Origin: Bradyrhizobium sp. OK095
GTDB lineage: Bacteria > Pseudomonadota > Alphaproteobacteria > Rhizobiales > Xanthobacteraceae
Assembly (NCBI RefSeq): GCF_900109945.1
Contig: NZ_FOBX01000002.1
Location: forward strand, 310,001-374,000
DNA length: 64,000 bases
Reading direction: 5' to 3'
Part shown: positions 42,542 to 50,867 of the stretch, piece by piece
Position numbering within the stretch: position 1 is the first letter of the stretch
Layout of the letters: the number at the start of each line of letters is the position of its first letter
The notes under the pieces: generated by a model
What the model was told of the DNA's origin: nothing
Database searches by the model: none
What the model saw: only the letters and a program-made list of their open reading frames with translations
Position numbers and translations under genes: made by a program

Positions 42542-44899
42542 ATGGACTATTTCAAGCGCTTCAACTTCCTGTTCGCCGCCCCCGTGTTCGATGCCGACGA
42601 CCTCGAGGGCATCCGCTTCAACCAGATCATCGAGGAGATCCAGCGCTCCGGGTTCGAGGTGGTCCGGGCCCGCAAGCTGGAAGACGCAGAGATCGCGGTG
42701 CAGACCGATGCTGCGATCGGTTGCATGGTGGTGGACTGGGGCAAAAAGGGCCTTGAGGGCAAGACCTCGGCGCTGATCAATCTGATGCGGCGCCGCGGGC
42801 TCGACTTCCCGATCATCCTGCTGATCCGGCGCAAGCGCTTCGAGGACCTCCCCGTCGAGCTGCTCGACTTCATCGACGGCTACGTCTTCCTCTCCGAGGA
42901 GACCCCGCCCTTCATCGCCAAGAATTTGATCAGCCGGCTCAAGCAATATGCCGAGACGCTGAAGACGCCGTTCTTCGGTGCGCTGGTCGACTATGCCGAG
43001 GAAGGCAACCAGCTCTGGACCTGTCCGGGCCATAATGGCGGCGTGTTCTACAACCGCAGCCCGATCGGCCGCGTCTTCGTCGAGCATCTCGGCGAATCCG
43101 TGTTCCGCGACGACCTCGACAATTCCGTGCTCGACCTCGGCGATCTCCTCACCCATGAAGGCCCGGCGCTGAAGGCGCAGAAGGAAGCTGCGCAGATTTT
43201 CGGTGCGGAAAAAACCTATTTCGTGCTCAACGGCACCTCGACTTCCAACAAGGTCGCGCTCGGCGCCCTCGTCACCGACGGCGACCTCGTGCTGTTCGAC
43301 CGCAACAACCACAAGGCCGCCCATCACGGCGCGCTGATGATCAATGGCGGCATCCCGATCTACGTCCCGACCATCCGCAACGCCTGGGGCCTGATCGGTC
43401 CGATGCGCTGGGACGCACTCGGCGAAAAGGCCCTGCGCGAGGCGATCCGCAACCATCCGCTGGTTGCGGACAAGGAGGCCTGGCGCAAGGAGCGGCCGTT
43501 CCGCGTCGCCGTGGTCGAGCAGTGCACCTATGACGGCACGATCCACAATGCCGAGATGATCCTGAAAAGCATCGGCCATCTCTGCGAATACATCCTGTTC
43601 GACGAGGCCTGGGCCGGCTTCATGAAATTCCACCCGCTCTATGCCGGCCGTTTCGCGATGGGATTGACGAACCTTCCGCCGGAGGCGCCGGGCATCATCG
43701 CGACGCAGTCCACCCACAAGCAGCTTGCGAGCTTCTCACAGGCCTCGCAAATCCACATCAAGGATCGCCACATCCGCGGCCAGAAGCGGCGCGTCGAGCA
43801 CCGCCGCTTCAACGAAAGTTTCATGCAGCACGCATCAACCTCGCCGTTCTATCCACTGTTCGCGTCACTGGATGTCGGCGCGCAGATGATGAAGGGCCGC
43901 TCCGGCGAAGTGCTGTGGGACGACACCATTCGCCTCGGCATCGAGCTCCGCAAGAAGATCCGCGCGATGCGCCGGGAGTTCGAGGAGAAGGAGCAGAACT
44001 CCGATCGGCGCTGGTTCTTCGAGCCGTTCGTGCCCGATCGTGTCGCCATCCCCGACGTCAGCCGCCCCGGCGGCGCGCATAACGTCGCCTGGGAGACGCT
44101 GTCCACCGACGAGCTCGCCACCAATCCCGCGCTGTGGCAACTCTCTCCGGATACCAACTGGCACGGCTTTCCCGATCTCACGGAAGGCTTCGCCATGACC
44201 GATCCGAACAAGCTGACACTGCTCACGCCCGGCTTCGATCGCGCCACCGGTGCCTATGCCGAGCACGGCATCCCCGCGCCGGTTGTCGCGCAATATCTGC
44301 GCGAAAACCGCATCGTCCCTGAAAAGAACGACCTCAACTCCCTGCTGTTCCTGCTCACCCCCGGCGTCGAAGCGAGCAAGGCCGGCACGCTGATCTCCGG
44401 CCTCGTCGCGTTCAAGCGGCTGCACGACGACAATGCGCTGCTGGCGGACGCGATCCCTGAATTCTATCAGCGGCGGCAGGCGCGCTATGCCGGCGTGCGG
44501 CTGCGCGACCTCTGCGGCGAGATGCACCGCTTCTTCCGGGATGCCAATGTCAGCGCGCTCCAGGCCCGGCAGTTCATGCCCGAGCATATGCCCGAGATCG
44601 CGATGTCGCCCCGCGATGCCGCGCGCTATCTGTTCAAGAACGACGTCGACTATCTGCCGATCGAGGCGATCGCGGGCCGCATCGCCACCACGCCCTTCGT
44701 GGTCTATCCGCCCGGCATCGCCACCATCGTGCCCGGCGAGCGGCTGACGGAACGGGCCAAGCCCATGGTGGATTACCTCAAGATGTTCGAGACCTGCTTC
44801 AACACATTTCCAGGCTTCGAGGTGGAGATCCAGGGCATCTACAAGGAGATCGATGCGCAGGGCCGCATCGGGCTCTATACTTACGTCGTTGCCGAGTAG
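42542..44899 (+). CDS. Orn/Lys/Arg-family PLP decarboxylase (biodegradative type)
   Basis: A 785-residue fold-type I PLP enzyme with the large-form architecture: N-terminal response-regulator-like wing domain (about 1-130), PLP domain with FDRNNHKAAHHG, D354 in FDEAWAGF and the PLP lysine K393 in QSTHKQLASF, then C-terminal domain (about 590-785). Size and domains match biodegradative lysine/arginine/ornithine decarboxylases. Amino-acid preference cannot be read from sequence. These enzymes consume protons and yield a polyamine such as cadaverine, agmatine or putrescine. Six bases after the stop comes a GNAT acetyltransferase, possibly acting on the amine product. Confidence 0.93.
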   Translation: MDYFKRFNFLFAAPVFDADDLEGIRFNQIIEEIQRSGFEVVRARKLEDAEIAVQTDAAIGCMVVDWGKKGLEGKTSALINLMRRRGLDFPIILLIRRKRFEDLPVELLDFIDGYVFLSEETPPFIAKNLISRLKQYAETLKTPFFGALVDYAEEGNQLWTCPGHNGGVFYNRSPIGRVFVEHLGESVFRDDLDNSVLDLGDLLTHEGPALKAQKEAAQIFGAEKTYFVLNGTSTSNKVALGALVTDGDLVLFDRNNHKAAHHGALMINGGIPIYVPTIRNAWGLIGPMRWDALGEKALREAIRNHPLVADKEAWRKERPFRVAVVEQCTYDGTIHNAEMILKSIGHLCEYILFDEAWAGFMKFHPLYAGRFAMGLTNLPPEAPGIIATQSTHKQLASFSQASQIHIKDRHIRGQKRRVEHRRFNESFMQHASTSPFYPLFASLDVGAQMMKGRSGEVLWDDTIRLGIELRKKIRAMRREFEEKEQNSDRRWFFEPFVPDRVAIPDVSRPGGAHNVAWETLSTDELATNPALWQLSPDTNWHGFPDLTEGFAMTDPNKLTLLTPGFDRATGAYAEHGIPAPVVAQYLRENRIVPEKNDLNSLLFLLTPGVEASKAGTLISGLVAFKRLHDDNALLADAIPEFYQRRQARYAGVRLRDLCGEMHRFFRDANVSALQARQFMPEHMPEIAMSPRDAARYLFKNDVDYLPIEAIAGRIATTPFVVYPPGIATIVPGERLTERAKPMVDYLKMFETCFNTFPGFEVEIQGIYKEIDAQGRIGLYTYVVAE

Positions 44900-44905
44900 G
44901 TGCCG

Positions 44906-45484
44906 ATGAACGAAACTGCGATTGCCCGCTCGGATAACGAGCCGGTCCTGGTCCGCCCCTCACGCGAGAGCGATATCGAGGCGATGCTGGCGATCTACCG
45001 CCATCACGTCCGCAATGGCGTGCCGCGCGATGTCGAGGGAACCGGCGCGCCGGAGCCGGACGATCTGCGCGACCGGCGCAAGAATTTGAAGCAGACCCGC
45101 CTGCCGCATCTGGTCGCGACCTATCGCGGCGAGGTCGTCGGCTATGCCTATGCGGTGCTATTCCGCAAGCGTCCGGCCTATCGCTACACCGCCAAGCATT
45201 CGATCTACGTGCATCATGAGCATCTCGGCCGCGGTGTCGGACGGTTGCTGCTCCAGGGAATGATCGACGCTTGTGCTGCGGCGGGCTTCCGCCAGATGAT
45301 CGGCTATATCGATGCCGACAACGCGCCCTCGCTGGCGCTGCACGAGAAGTTCGGCTTCGCCCGCGCCGGCCTGCTGTGCGGCGTCGCCTATCGCCACGGC
45401 CGCTGGTCTGACACCGTCATGGTGCAGCGTTCGCTCGGCGCCGGCGTCACCGCGCCGCCATCGCTCACGACGCCTGGCCGTTGA
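44906..45484 (+). CDS. GNAT N-acetyltransferase (phosphinothricin acetyltransferase-like)
   Basis: A 192-residue acetyltransferase with the GNAT core: VRPSRESDIEAMLAIYRHHV at the N-terminus, YVHHEHLGRGVGRLLLQGMI with the acetyl-CoA loop R/Q-x2-G-x-G (about residues 111-118), and ALHEKFGFARAG. Sequence style is that of the PAT/YncA subgroup acting on amino acids or their analogues. The ATG at 44906 is chosen; a GTG two codons earlier overlaps the end of the decarboxylase gene region. It is co-expressed with the decarboxylase, so it may acetylate polyamine or amino-acid products. Confidence 0.9.
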   Translation: MNETAIARSDNEPVLVRPSRESDIEAMLAIYRHHVRNGVPRDVEGTGAPEPDDLRDRRKNLKQTRLPHLVATYRGEVVGYAYAVLFRKRPAYRYTAKHSIYVHHEHLGRGVGRLLLQGMIDACAAAGFRQMIGYIDADNAPSLALHEKFGFARAGLLCGVAYRHGRWSDTVMVQRSLGAGVTAPPSLTTPGR

Positions 45485-45487
45485 ACC

Positions 45488-45700
45488 CTACGAGGGAAAG
45501 TCAGCCGGTCTGACCTGGATGCGGTCGGCATGCAGCGACCAGTGATGCAACGCCTGGTCCTTGCAGAATTTTGCTTTCGCCCGCTCCGTGGCTTCAGTCT
45601 CGTCGGTGGCGTCGATTTCGAGCGAGCCCTGGCAAACCTCGATTTGCCGGCCGTACTCCCCGAGCACGTCCTTCATGAACCTGACAACATAAGTTGACAT
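45488..45700 (-). CDS. Small hypothetical protein
   Basis: A 70-residue acidic-basic mixed protein starting MSTYVVRFMKDVLGEYGRQI. GGGAGG lies four bases upstream of the ATG at 45700, which is a convincing ribosome binding site. It is soluble and resembles small proteins of unknown function found in rhizobia. Convergent with the GNAT gene, three bases from its stop. Confidence 0.7.
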   Translation of the reverse strand: MSTYVVRFMKDVLGEYGRQIEVCQGSLEIDATDETEATERAKAKFCKDQALHHWSLHADRIQVRPADFPS

Positions 45701-45836
45701 GGGACCTCCCTGCTGCCCCGGCAGCACTCTAGTCCCATTTGGCACGGACCGGGGAAGGAGATTTTGACGCGGATCAAGACCGGGGAGTTTTGGCGGAAGA
45801 TTCGTTGCGGAACCCCCCGTGCGGGTTTATGGGCAA

Positions 45837-46805
45837 ATGGTGGTCGCCCATGAGGATCTTGCCTTGCAGTTTGTCTCCGATACCGAAGTGACGAAAGTTC
45901 TGACGTTTCCGATCCTCATTGCCGCCCTGGAAGAGGCGCACCGCCGGCCGAAGATGGAGGTGCTGGACGCCTTCCTTGGCGACGAGAAGGGGCAATACGT
46001 CATCCGCAGCGCGGTCGATCCCGGCCGGTACATGGCGAGCAAGATGTTCACTAGCTTTCCGGCCAATCTGGCGGAAGGCAAGATGCCGGCGGTGCAGGCC
46101 GTGTGCGTGCTGTTCGACGGCACCAACGGAAAACCGCTGGCGGCGATGGACGGGACCGAGATCACGCATTGGCGCACCGCTGCCGACTCTGCGCTGGGCA
46201 CGAAACTGCTCGCCCCGCCCAATCCCGAGACACTGCTCTGCGTCGGTGCCGGCGAGATGTCGGAATGGCTGATCAGGGGGCATCGCACCGTGCGGCCGTC
46301 GCTGCAACGCGTGCTGATCTGGAATCGCAGTTCGGATCGCGCCGCGGATCTCGCTCAGCGTTTGGCGAAGAACGGCGTCAAGGCGGAGACGATCGCCGAT
46401 CTCGACGCAGCGACGCGCGAGGCTGATGTGATCACCACCTGCACCCGCACGCATCAGCCGCTGATCAAGGGCCGCAATTTGCGGCCGGGCACGCATCTGG
46501 ACCTTGTTGGCGGCTACACGCCGCAAACCCGCGAGGCTGATGACGAGGCAGCAAAGATGTCGCGTGTCTTCGTGGACCGGCGGGAATCCGCCTTCCACGG
46601 CGTCGGTGACATCCTGCAACCGATCGCCAACGGCGCGATCAGCGAGAAAGATGTCCTCGGCGACCTCTATGATCTCGCCGGTGGTCACGTGCAGGGACGG
46701 ACCTCGCCGTCAGACATCACGTTCTTCAAGAACGCAGGCGGCGGCCATCTCGACCTCATGACCTGCGAGGCCGTGTTTAGGCAGATCGGCGCGAAGCTGG
46801 GGTAG
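45837..46805 (+). CDS. Ornithine cyclodeaminase/mu-crystallin-family protein
   Basis: A 322-residue NAD(P)-binding protein of the OCD family. It shows RSAVDPGRYMASKMFTSFP, ITHWRTAADSALGTKLLAPP and Rossmann CVGAGEMSEWLIRGH (about residues 139-153), and HLDLVGGYTPQTREADD towards the end. Members are ornithine cyclodeaminases, alanine or ketimine dehydrogenases; lysine, arginine or ornithine metabolism fits the nearby decarboxylase. Start at ATG 45837; a GTG 6 codons upstream is an alternative. Confidence 0.88.
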   Translation: MVVAHEDLALQFVSDTEVTKVLTFPILIAALEEAHRRPKMEVLDAFLGDEKGQYVIRSAVDPGRYMASKMFTSFPANLAEGKMPAVQAVCVLFDGTNGKPLAAMDGTEITHWRTAADSALGTKLLAPPNPETLLCVGAGEMSEWLIRGHRTVRPSLQRVLIWNRSSDRAADLAQRLAKNGVKAETIADLDAATREADVITTCTRTHQPLIKGRNLRPGTHLDLVGGYTPQTREADDEAAKMSRVFVDRRESAFHGVGDILQPIANGAISEKDVLGDLYDLAGGHVQGRTSPSDITFFKNAGGGHLDLMTCEAVFRQIGAKLG

Positions 46806-46839
46806 GCGCCCTATCCCGAGAGCGGGCCGGCATCAGCCA

Positions 46840-47289
46840 TCACGTCTTGATGTCGAGCAGCGCGTCCGTGGTTTCGGCGTAGGCTTGAATGACCTTCGCA
46901 TTGGCAATGAAGCTGTATTTTGCGGTCGCAAGCTGAGCGAATTCGTTGGCGAGATCGACATTGGGCGCCGCGACCAGGCCGTCCTGGTTTGCGAAGGGCG
47001 CGCTTGGGTCATATTGAGCGGTATAGCTCGGAGACACCGTCGACACAGTCGCAACAGTTCCGCCCGGCGTCGAGCCGCTCGATTGGGAGACCTGATCGAC
47101 CCTCAGCGGCACATACGCCGCAGGAAAAGTCGGGGCAATGCCCGGGCTGCCGGCACCGGCCGATGTGCCTGATCCGCCTGACGCAGGCAGCGGGCCGGTC
47201 GTCTGAACATTGGCGATGTTGCTCGCGGCTACGTTCACACGCAAACTCGCAGCGGAAAGTCCGGATGTCGCAATCGAAAATATGCTCAT
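46840..47289 (-). CDS. Flagellar basal-body rod-like protein (FlgC-type)
   Basis: A 149-residue protein with the flagellar rod signature at both ends: N-terminal ATSGLSAASLRVNVAASNIANVQT and C-terminal NVDLANEFAQLATAKYSFIANAKVIQAYAE, which form the coiled-coil-like D0 domain. The middle is rich in glycine, serine and proline. True FlgC is about 140 residues. No other flagellar gene is near, so it is an orphan; it may be a paralogue attached to a separate flagellar system. Starts at 47289, MSIFSIATSG. Confidence 0.85.
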   Translation of the reverse strand: MSIFSIATSGLSAASLRVNVAASNIANVQTTGPLPASGGSGTSAGAGSPGIAPTFPAAYVPLRVDQVSQSSGSTPGGTVATVSTVSPSYTAQYDPSAPFANQDGLVAAPNVDLANEFAQLATAKYSFIANAKVIQAYAETTDALLDIKT

Positions 47290-47406
47290 GGACTCACATC
47301 TACAGGACAAGTCATACGCGTTCGCTCACGCCATCGTTAAAATTCGCCGCTTTCTCTTTTCATCCTCGTAACCGACGATCGGAGCGCGATCAGACTTCGC
47401 GCGCCC

Positions 47407-48456
47407 CTACCCCGGCATCACGCCAAAGGCCTGCTTGAAGCGCTCGGCATAGCGCGGCCAGACTTCGGGATTGATGATGCGCGGCGGACGCTTGCCGTCG
47501 AGCGTGTCCAGCACCTGCTCGGCGGCGATGCGGCCCATGTTCTGGCGCGCCTCGATGGTGACGCCAGCAGTGTGCGGGCTCGCCAGCACATTGTCGAACT
47601 GGAGCAGCGGATGCTCCGGCGGCGGCGGCTCCTTGGACCAGACGTCGAGGCCGGCACCCGCGATGCGCTTGTCGCGCAAGGCCTGGAGCAGCGCATCCTC
47701 GTCGTGAATGAAACCGCGCGCCGTGGTGATGAAGTAGGCATGCGGCTGCATCAGCGCGAACTCGCGCGTGCTGATCATGTTGCGGCTGCGCTTGTCGAGC
47801 GGGCAGGAAATCGAGACGAAATCGGCGCGGCGCAACAGTTCGTCGAGCTCGACCTTCTCGCCGCCCCGCTCGGCCATCACTTCGGCGGTGAGATACGGAT
47901 CGTAAGCCAGCACCTTCATGCCGAACAGGCCCTTGCAGAGTGCTGCGATGCGGCGGCCGACATTGCCGAGACCAATGATGCCGATGGTCTTGTGTTCGAT
48001 CTCGTTACCGACGAGCTCGTTGCGGTTGACGTTGGATTCCCTGCGCAGCTTGCGGTCGGACTGGATGATCCGCTTGGACAGCGTCAGCATCATCGCCAGC
48101 GCGTGCTCGGCGACGGAATGGGCGTTGCCGCCGGACTGGTTGACCACGAGCACACCCGCAGCCGTGCAGGCCTCGACATCGACGGGGTCGAAGCCGGCGC
48201 CATTGCTGGAGACGAGCAGCAGGTTCGGCGTGCGCTTCAGGAAGGTCGCATCGACATGGAAATGAGGGGCGAGTTCATCACGGGCCGCACCGATCTGGTA
48301 GACATGGGCCGCGCTGATGATCGGCGCGTAAAAACCTTCGGGGCTTTCGTTCTCGATGCGGTCGAGCCGGACGTCGGGCCGCGCCTTCAAGATGTCGATA
48401 TAAATCGGATTGGCCAGATATTTGACGTAGAAGACGCGCTTGCTGTTGACGGACAT
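47407..48456 (-). CDS. D-isomer-specific 2-hydroxyacid dehydrogenase
   Basis: A 349-residue NAD(P)-dependent dehydrogenase. NAD-binding GLGNVGRRIAALCKG (about residues 167-181) sits within the flanking catalytic domains; later AYFITTARGFIHDEDAL with catalytic arginine, and SPHTAGVTIEARQNM with the histidine near residue 294. Family enzymes reduce 2-keto acids to D-2-hydroxy acids or the reverse. The divergent split ThDP decarboxylase genes start 243 bases away, suggesting a shared pathway for a 2-keto or 2-hydroxy acid. Confidence 0.9.
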   Translation of the reverse strand: MSVNSKRVFYVKYLANPIYIDILKARPDVRLDRIENESPEGFYAPIISAAHVYQIGAARDELAPHFHVDATFLKRTPNLLLVSSNGAGFDPVDVEACTAAGVLVVNQSGGNAHSVAEHALAMMLTLSKRIIQSDRKLRRESNVNRNELVGNEIEHKTIGIIGLGNVGRRIAALCKGLFGMKVLAYDPYLTAEVMAERGGEKVELDELLRRADFVSISCPLDKRSRNMISTREFALMQPHAYFITTARGFIHDEDALLQALRDKRIAGAGLDVWSKEPPPPEHPLLQFDNVLASPHTAGVTIEARQNMGRIAAEQVLDTLDGKRPPRIINPEVWPRYAERFKQAFGVMPG

Positions 48457-48699
48457 CAGGACCCTTCCGGCTCTCTCAAGGAGGCCCGCAAGGTCAGCGC
48501 AATCCGCGCCCCGTCCGTGCGTCCCTCCCGTTTTATCGTTGCCGCACTTATGACATGGCGGTGCCGGCCACGGCAGGCCGTCTGGCGCAGATCACGGTGC
48601 CGGCCGGGACATGTTGACAATCCCGCCCGCTCCGTCAAGTTCGGCAGACCGCCGCGACGGCCAAAACCAAGAAGCATGCGCGGCTCAAGGGAGAACGCG

Positions 48700-49266
48700 A
48701 TGGCGATTGCGGAACAGCAGACCCCGCCCCAAGTGGCACAAGGGTCCAGCGACAAGAGCTGGCACGGCATCGTCCTGCAAACCCTGAAGCGGAACGAGAT
48801 CAGCCTCATTCCTTACGTGCCCGATCGCGTGCTGACACCGCTGATCAAGAACCTCCACGCCGATCCCTACTTCACCACCTTTGCCACCGCCCGCGAGGAA
48901 GAGGCCGTCGGCATCGTCTCGGGCGCCTGGATGGGCGGACGGAAGGCTGCGGTGCTGATGCAGACCTCCGGTTTTGCCACGCTCGCCAATGTGCTGGCCT
49001 CGCTCGCGGTGCCCTACCAGATTCCGCTGATCATGTTCGTCTCCGAGCGCGGTACGCTCGGCGAGTTCAACTACGGCCAGTCGCTGGTCTGCCGCACCAT
49101 GCGCCCGGTGCTGGATTCGCTGGCGCTGGAGCACCACACCATCACCCGGCTCGACGAGCTCGAATTCATCGCCGACCGCTCGATCAAGCAGGCCGTCACG
49201 ACCCAGGCGCCGGTGGCGCTGATCCTCAACCCGCTGCTGACCGGCGGCAAGACGTTCGACAAGTGA
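48700..49266 (+). CDS. ThDP-dependent 2-keto-acid decarboxylase, alpha (PYR) subunit, sulfo/phosphonopyruvate type
   Basis: A 188-residue protein corresponding to the N-terminal PYR domain of a ThDP enzyme: catalytic glutamate in TAREEEAVGIVSGAWMGG (about residues 65-82), QTSGFATLANVLASLAVPYQIP, and FVSERGTLGEFNYGQSLVCR. This matches sulfopyruvate decarboxylase ComD-like and phosphonopyruvate decarboxylase-like subunits. AAGGGAG lies seven bases before the ATG at 48700; longer in-frame frames upstream cover the dehydrogenase gene and are rejected. Substrate is uncertain. Confidence 0.85.
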   Translation: MAIAEQQTPPQVAQGSSDKSWHGIVLQTLKRNEISLIPYVPDRVLTPLIKNLHADPYFTTFATAREEEAVGIVSGAWMGGRKAAVLMQTSGFATLANVLASLAVPYQIPLIMFVSERGTLGEFNYGQSLVCRTMRPVLDSLALEHHTITRLDELEFIADRSIKQAVTTQAPVALILNPLLTGGKTFDK

Positions 49267-49274
49267 GGTCAGTG

Positions 49275-49871
49275 ATGAACACGCGCAATACCAAGGTGAT
49301 GAACCGCTTCGATGTGACCTCGCGCCTGATCGCAAAGCTCAAGCACCAGGAAGCCGTGGTCGGCGGCATCGGCAACACCAATTTCGACCTCTGGGCCGCC
49401 GGCCACCGCCCGCAGAATTTTTACATGCTCGGCAGCATGGGGCTCGCCTTCCCGATCGCGCTTGGCGTGGCGCTGGCGCAGCCCGACCGCCGCGTGTTCG
49501 CGCTTGAAGGCGACGGCTCGCTGCTGATGCAGCTCGGCGCGCTTTCAACCATTGCGGCATTGAAGCCGAACAACCTGATCATGATCGTGATGGACAACGG
49601 CATCTACCAGATCACCGGCGCGCAGCCGACACCGGCCGCAAACGTGGCCGACATCGTCGCCATCGCCACAGGCTCCGGGCTTGCCAACAGCACCTGGGCC
49701 GCGGACGAGGAGGATTTCGAGCGGCTGGTCGACGAGGCCATGTCCGCCTCCGGGCCGAGTTTGATCGCCGTCCGCATCGACGACAAGCCGGGCGTCGGCG
49801 CCACCCGCAGGGACCCGGTGCAGATCCGGGAGCGCTTCATGCACGGCCTCGGCGTGCGCCAGCCACTTTAA
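49275..49871 (+). CDS. ThDP-dependent 2-keto-acid decarboxylase, beta (PP) subunit
   Basis: A 198-residue partner with the ThDP pyrophosphate-binding domain: GDGSLLMQLGALSTIAALKPNN, in which GDG...NN is the metal/ThDP motif (about residues 78-99), then MIVMDNGIYQITGAQ. It follows the alpha gene by eight bases with AGGTCAG near the start; an upstream GTG would overlap the alpha stop. The pair forms one split active site as in ComDE. Sulfopyruvate or phosphonopyruvate are the known substrates of such pairs; no phosphonate or CoM gene lies nearby. Confidence 0.85.
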   Translation: MNTRNTKVMNRFDVTSRLIAKLKHQEAVVGGIGNTNFDLWAAGHRPQNFYMLGSMGLAFPIALGVALAQPDRRVFALEGDGSLLMQLGALSTIAALKPNNLIMIVMDNGIYQITGAQPTPAANVADIVAIATGSGLANSTWAADEEDFERLVDEAMSASGPSLIAVRIDDKPGVGATRRDPVQIRERFMHGLGVRQPL

Positions 49872-49948
49872 CGTTTCGTCATTAACTACACGGCGATCTG
49901 ATCCTCCCGCCGCAACAGGCCGTCGCGATTCCGTGCTATCGGCAACGG

Positions 49949-50326
49949 ATGTTCATTTTTGTTCGGTTTTTTGCTTGGCTGCTCGCCGCCGCCGTGACCT
50001 TTGCAACCCTCGGCCCGCCCGGCCTGCGGCCCCATTCCGACCTCGGCCAGGACGGCGAGCACGCGCTCGCCTTCATCCTGGTGGGACTGGCGTTCGGCCT
50101 TGCCTACCGCAACCACCGCTGGGCTGTCGCCGCCATTGCTGTGGTCTTGATCGGCGTGCTCGAACTGATGCAGTTCTGGGCGCCCGGACGGCATGCACGG
50201 CTGGAGGATTTCCTGGTCGATGCCGGCACGGCCTGCATCGGCTTTGCGCTCGCGGCCGTTGCCGATTGGATCGTGACGCGGCTTCGTGCCAGCTCGACCG
50301 TCACAAGCGAAGGCCCCGCGGAGTAA
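49949..50326 (+). CDS. VanZ-family small membrane protein
   Basis: A 125-residue protein with four hydrophobic segments and the VanZ-like core LGPPGLRPHSDLGQDGEHALAFILVGLAFG and GVLELMQFWAPGRHARLEDFLVDAGTACIG (about residues 75-104). VanZ homologues are membrane proteins of unknown or minor role in most bacteria; here there is no glycopeptide context. The stop codon is embedded in a hairpin at 50312-50340 that probably ends transcription. Confidence 0.85.
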   Translation: MFIFVRFFAWLLAAAVTFATLGPPGLRPHSDLGQDGEHALAFILVGLAFGLAYRNHRWAVAAIAVVLIGVLELMQFWAPGRHARLEDFLVDAGTACIGFALAAVADWIVTRLRASSTVTSEGPAE

Positions 50327-50340
50327 CGCTCCGCAGGGCC
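50312..50340. terminator. Bidirectional terminator hairpin between VanZ-like and DUF1236 genes
   Basis: GGCCCCGCGGAG (50312-50323) pairs with CTCCGCAGGGCC (50329-50340) with one mismatch and a 5-base loop. It includes the end of the VanZ-like gene and lies 29 bases from the end of the opposing gene. T-runs are weak (CATTTC). Confidence 0.6.
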
Positions 50341-50369
50341 CATTTCTCTCAAGCCTATGGTTGCGCCGA

Positions 50370-50753
50370 TCAGTCGATGATCTTGACGACGCGGCGCGTG
50401 CGCGGCTCGACGATGACACGGCGATCGTTGACGACTGCATAGCGATATTCGGTGTAGTTCGGCACCGGACGCAGCACCACGGTCGGCGGCAGCGGCTCGC
50501 CGACGACGACGCGCTCCTCGACCACGACGGAGTCGTCGCGCGGGATTCCGCCCAGGATCGCATTCGGGATTTCCAGGCCAGCACCGACGGCCGCACCCAC
50601 GGTGCCGCCGACCATCGCGCCGACCGGGCCGCCGATGTCGCCGCCCGCACGTGCGCCGTTCCTGGCGCCCTGTTCGGTCGTCGACTGGGCAAAGGCTGCA
50701 CTCGACGCCAGCAGCGAGATGGCAGCCAACGAAATCGCAAGACGGGTCTTCAT
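50370..50753 (-). CDS. DUF1236-domain exported protein
   Basis: A 127-residue protein with signal peptide (cleaved after AFA, about residue 21), a glycine-rich middle (GGPVGAMVGGTVGAAVGAG) and a DUF1236 C-terminus (PNYTEYRYAVVNDRRVIVEPRTRRVVKIID). DUF1236 proteins are abundant in Bradyrhizobium and of unknown function. Start at 50753 gives a normal signal peptide, and longer in-frame codons are rejected. Confidence 0.9.
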   Translation of the reverse strand: MKTRLAISLAAISLLASSAAFAQSTTEQGARNGARAGGDIGGPVGAMVGGTVGAAVGAGLEIPNAILGGIPRDDSVVVEERVVVGEPLPPTVVLRPVPNYTEYRYAVVNDRRVIVEPRTRRVVKIID

Positions 50754-50867
50754 GTCCACACTCTCCAGTGTTTGTTGATGCGCCTTCAACCGCGGGACCG
50801 GAGCATTGTTCCAGTTCCCCCGTGACGAAAGACGCGCCAAATCCGGAGAGTGTTACAGCGTAACAGT

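Noticed and set aside
47572..49266. A 564-residue extended version of the ThDP alpha subunit
   Set aside because: The extension lies antisense to the 2-hydroxyacid dehydrogenase gene; the ATG at 48700 has a strong ribosome binding site.
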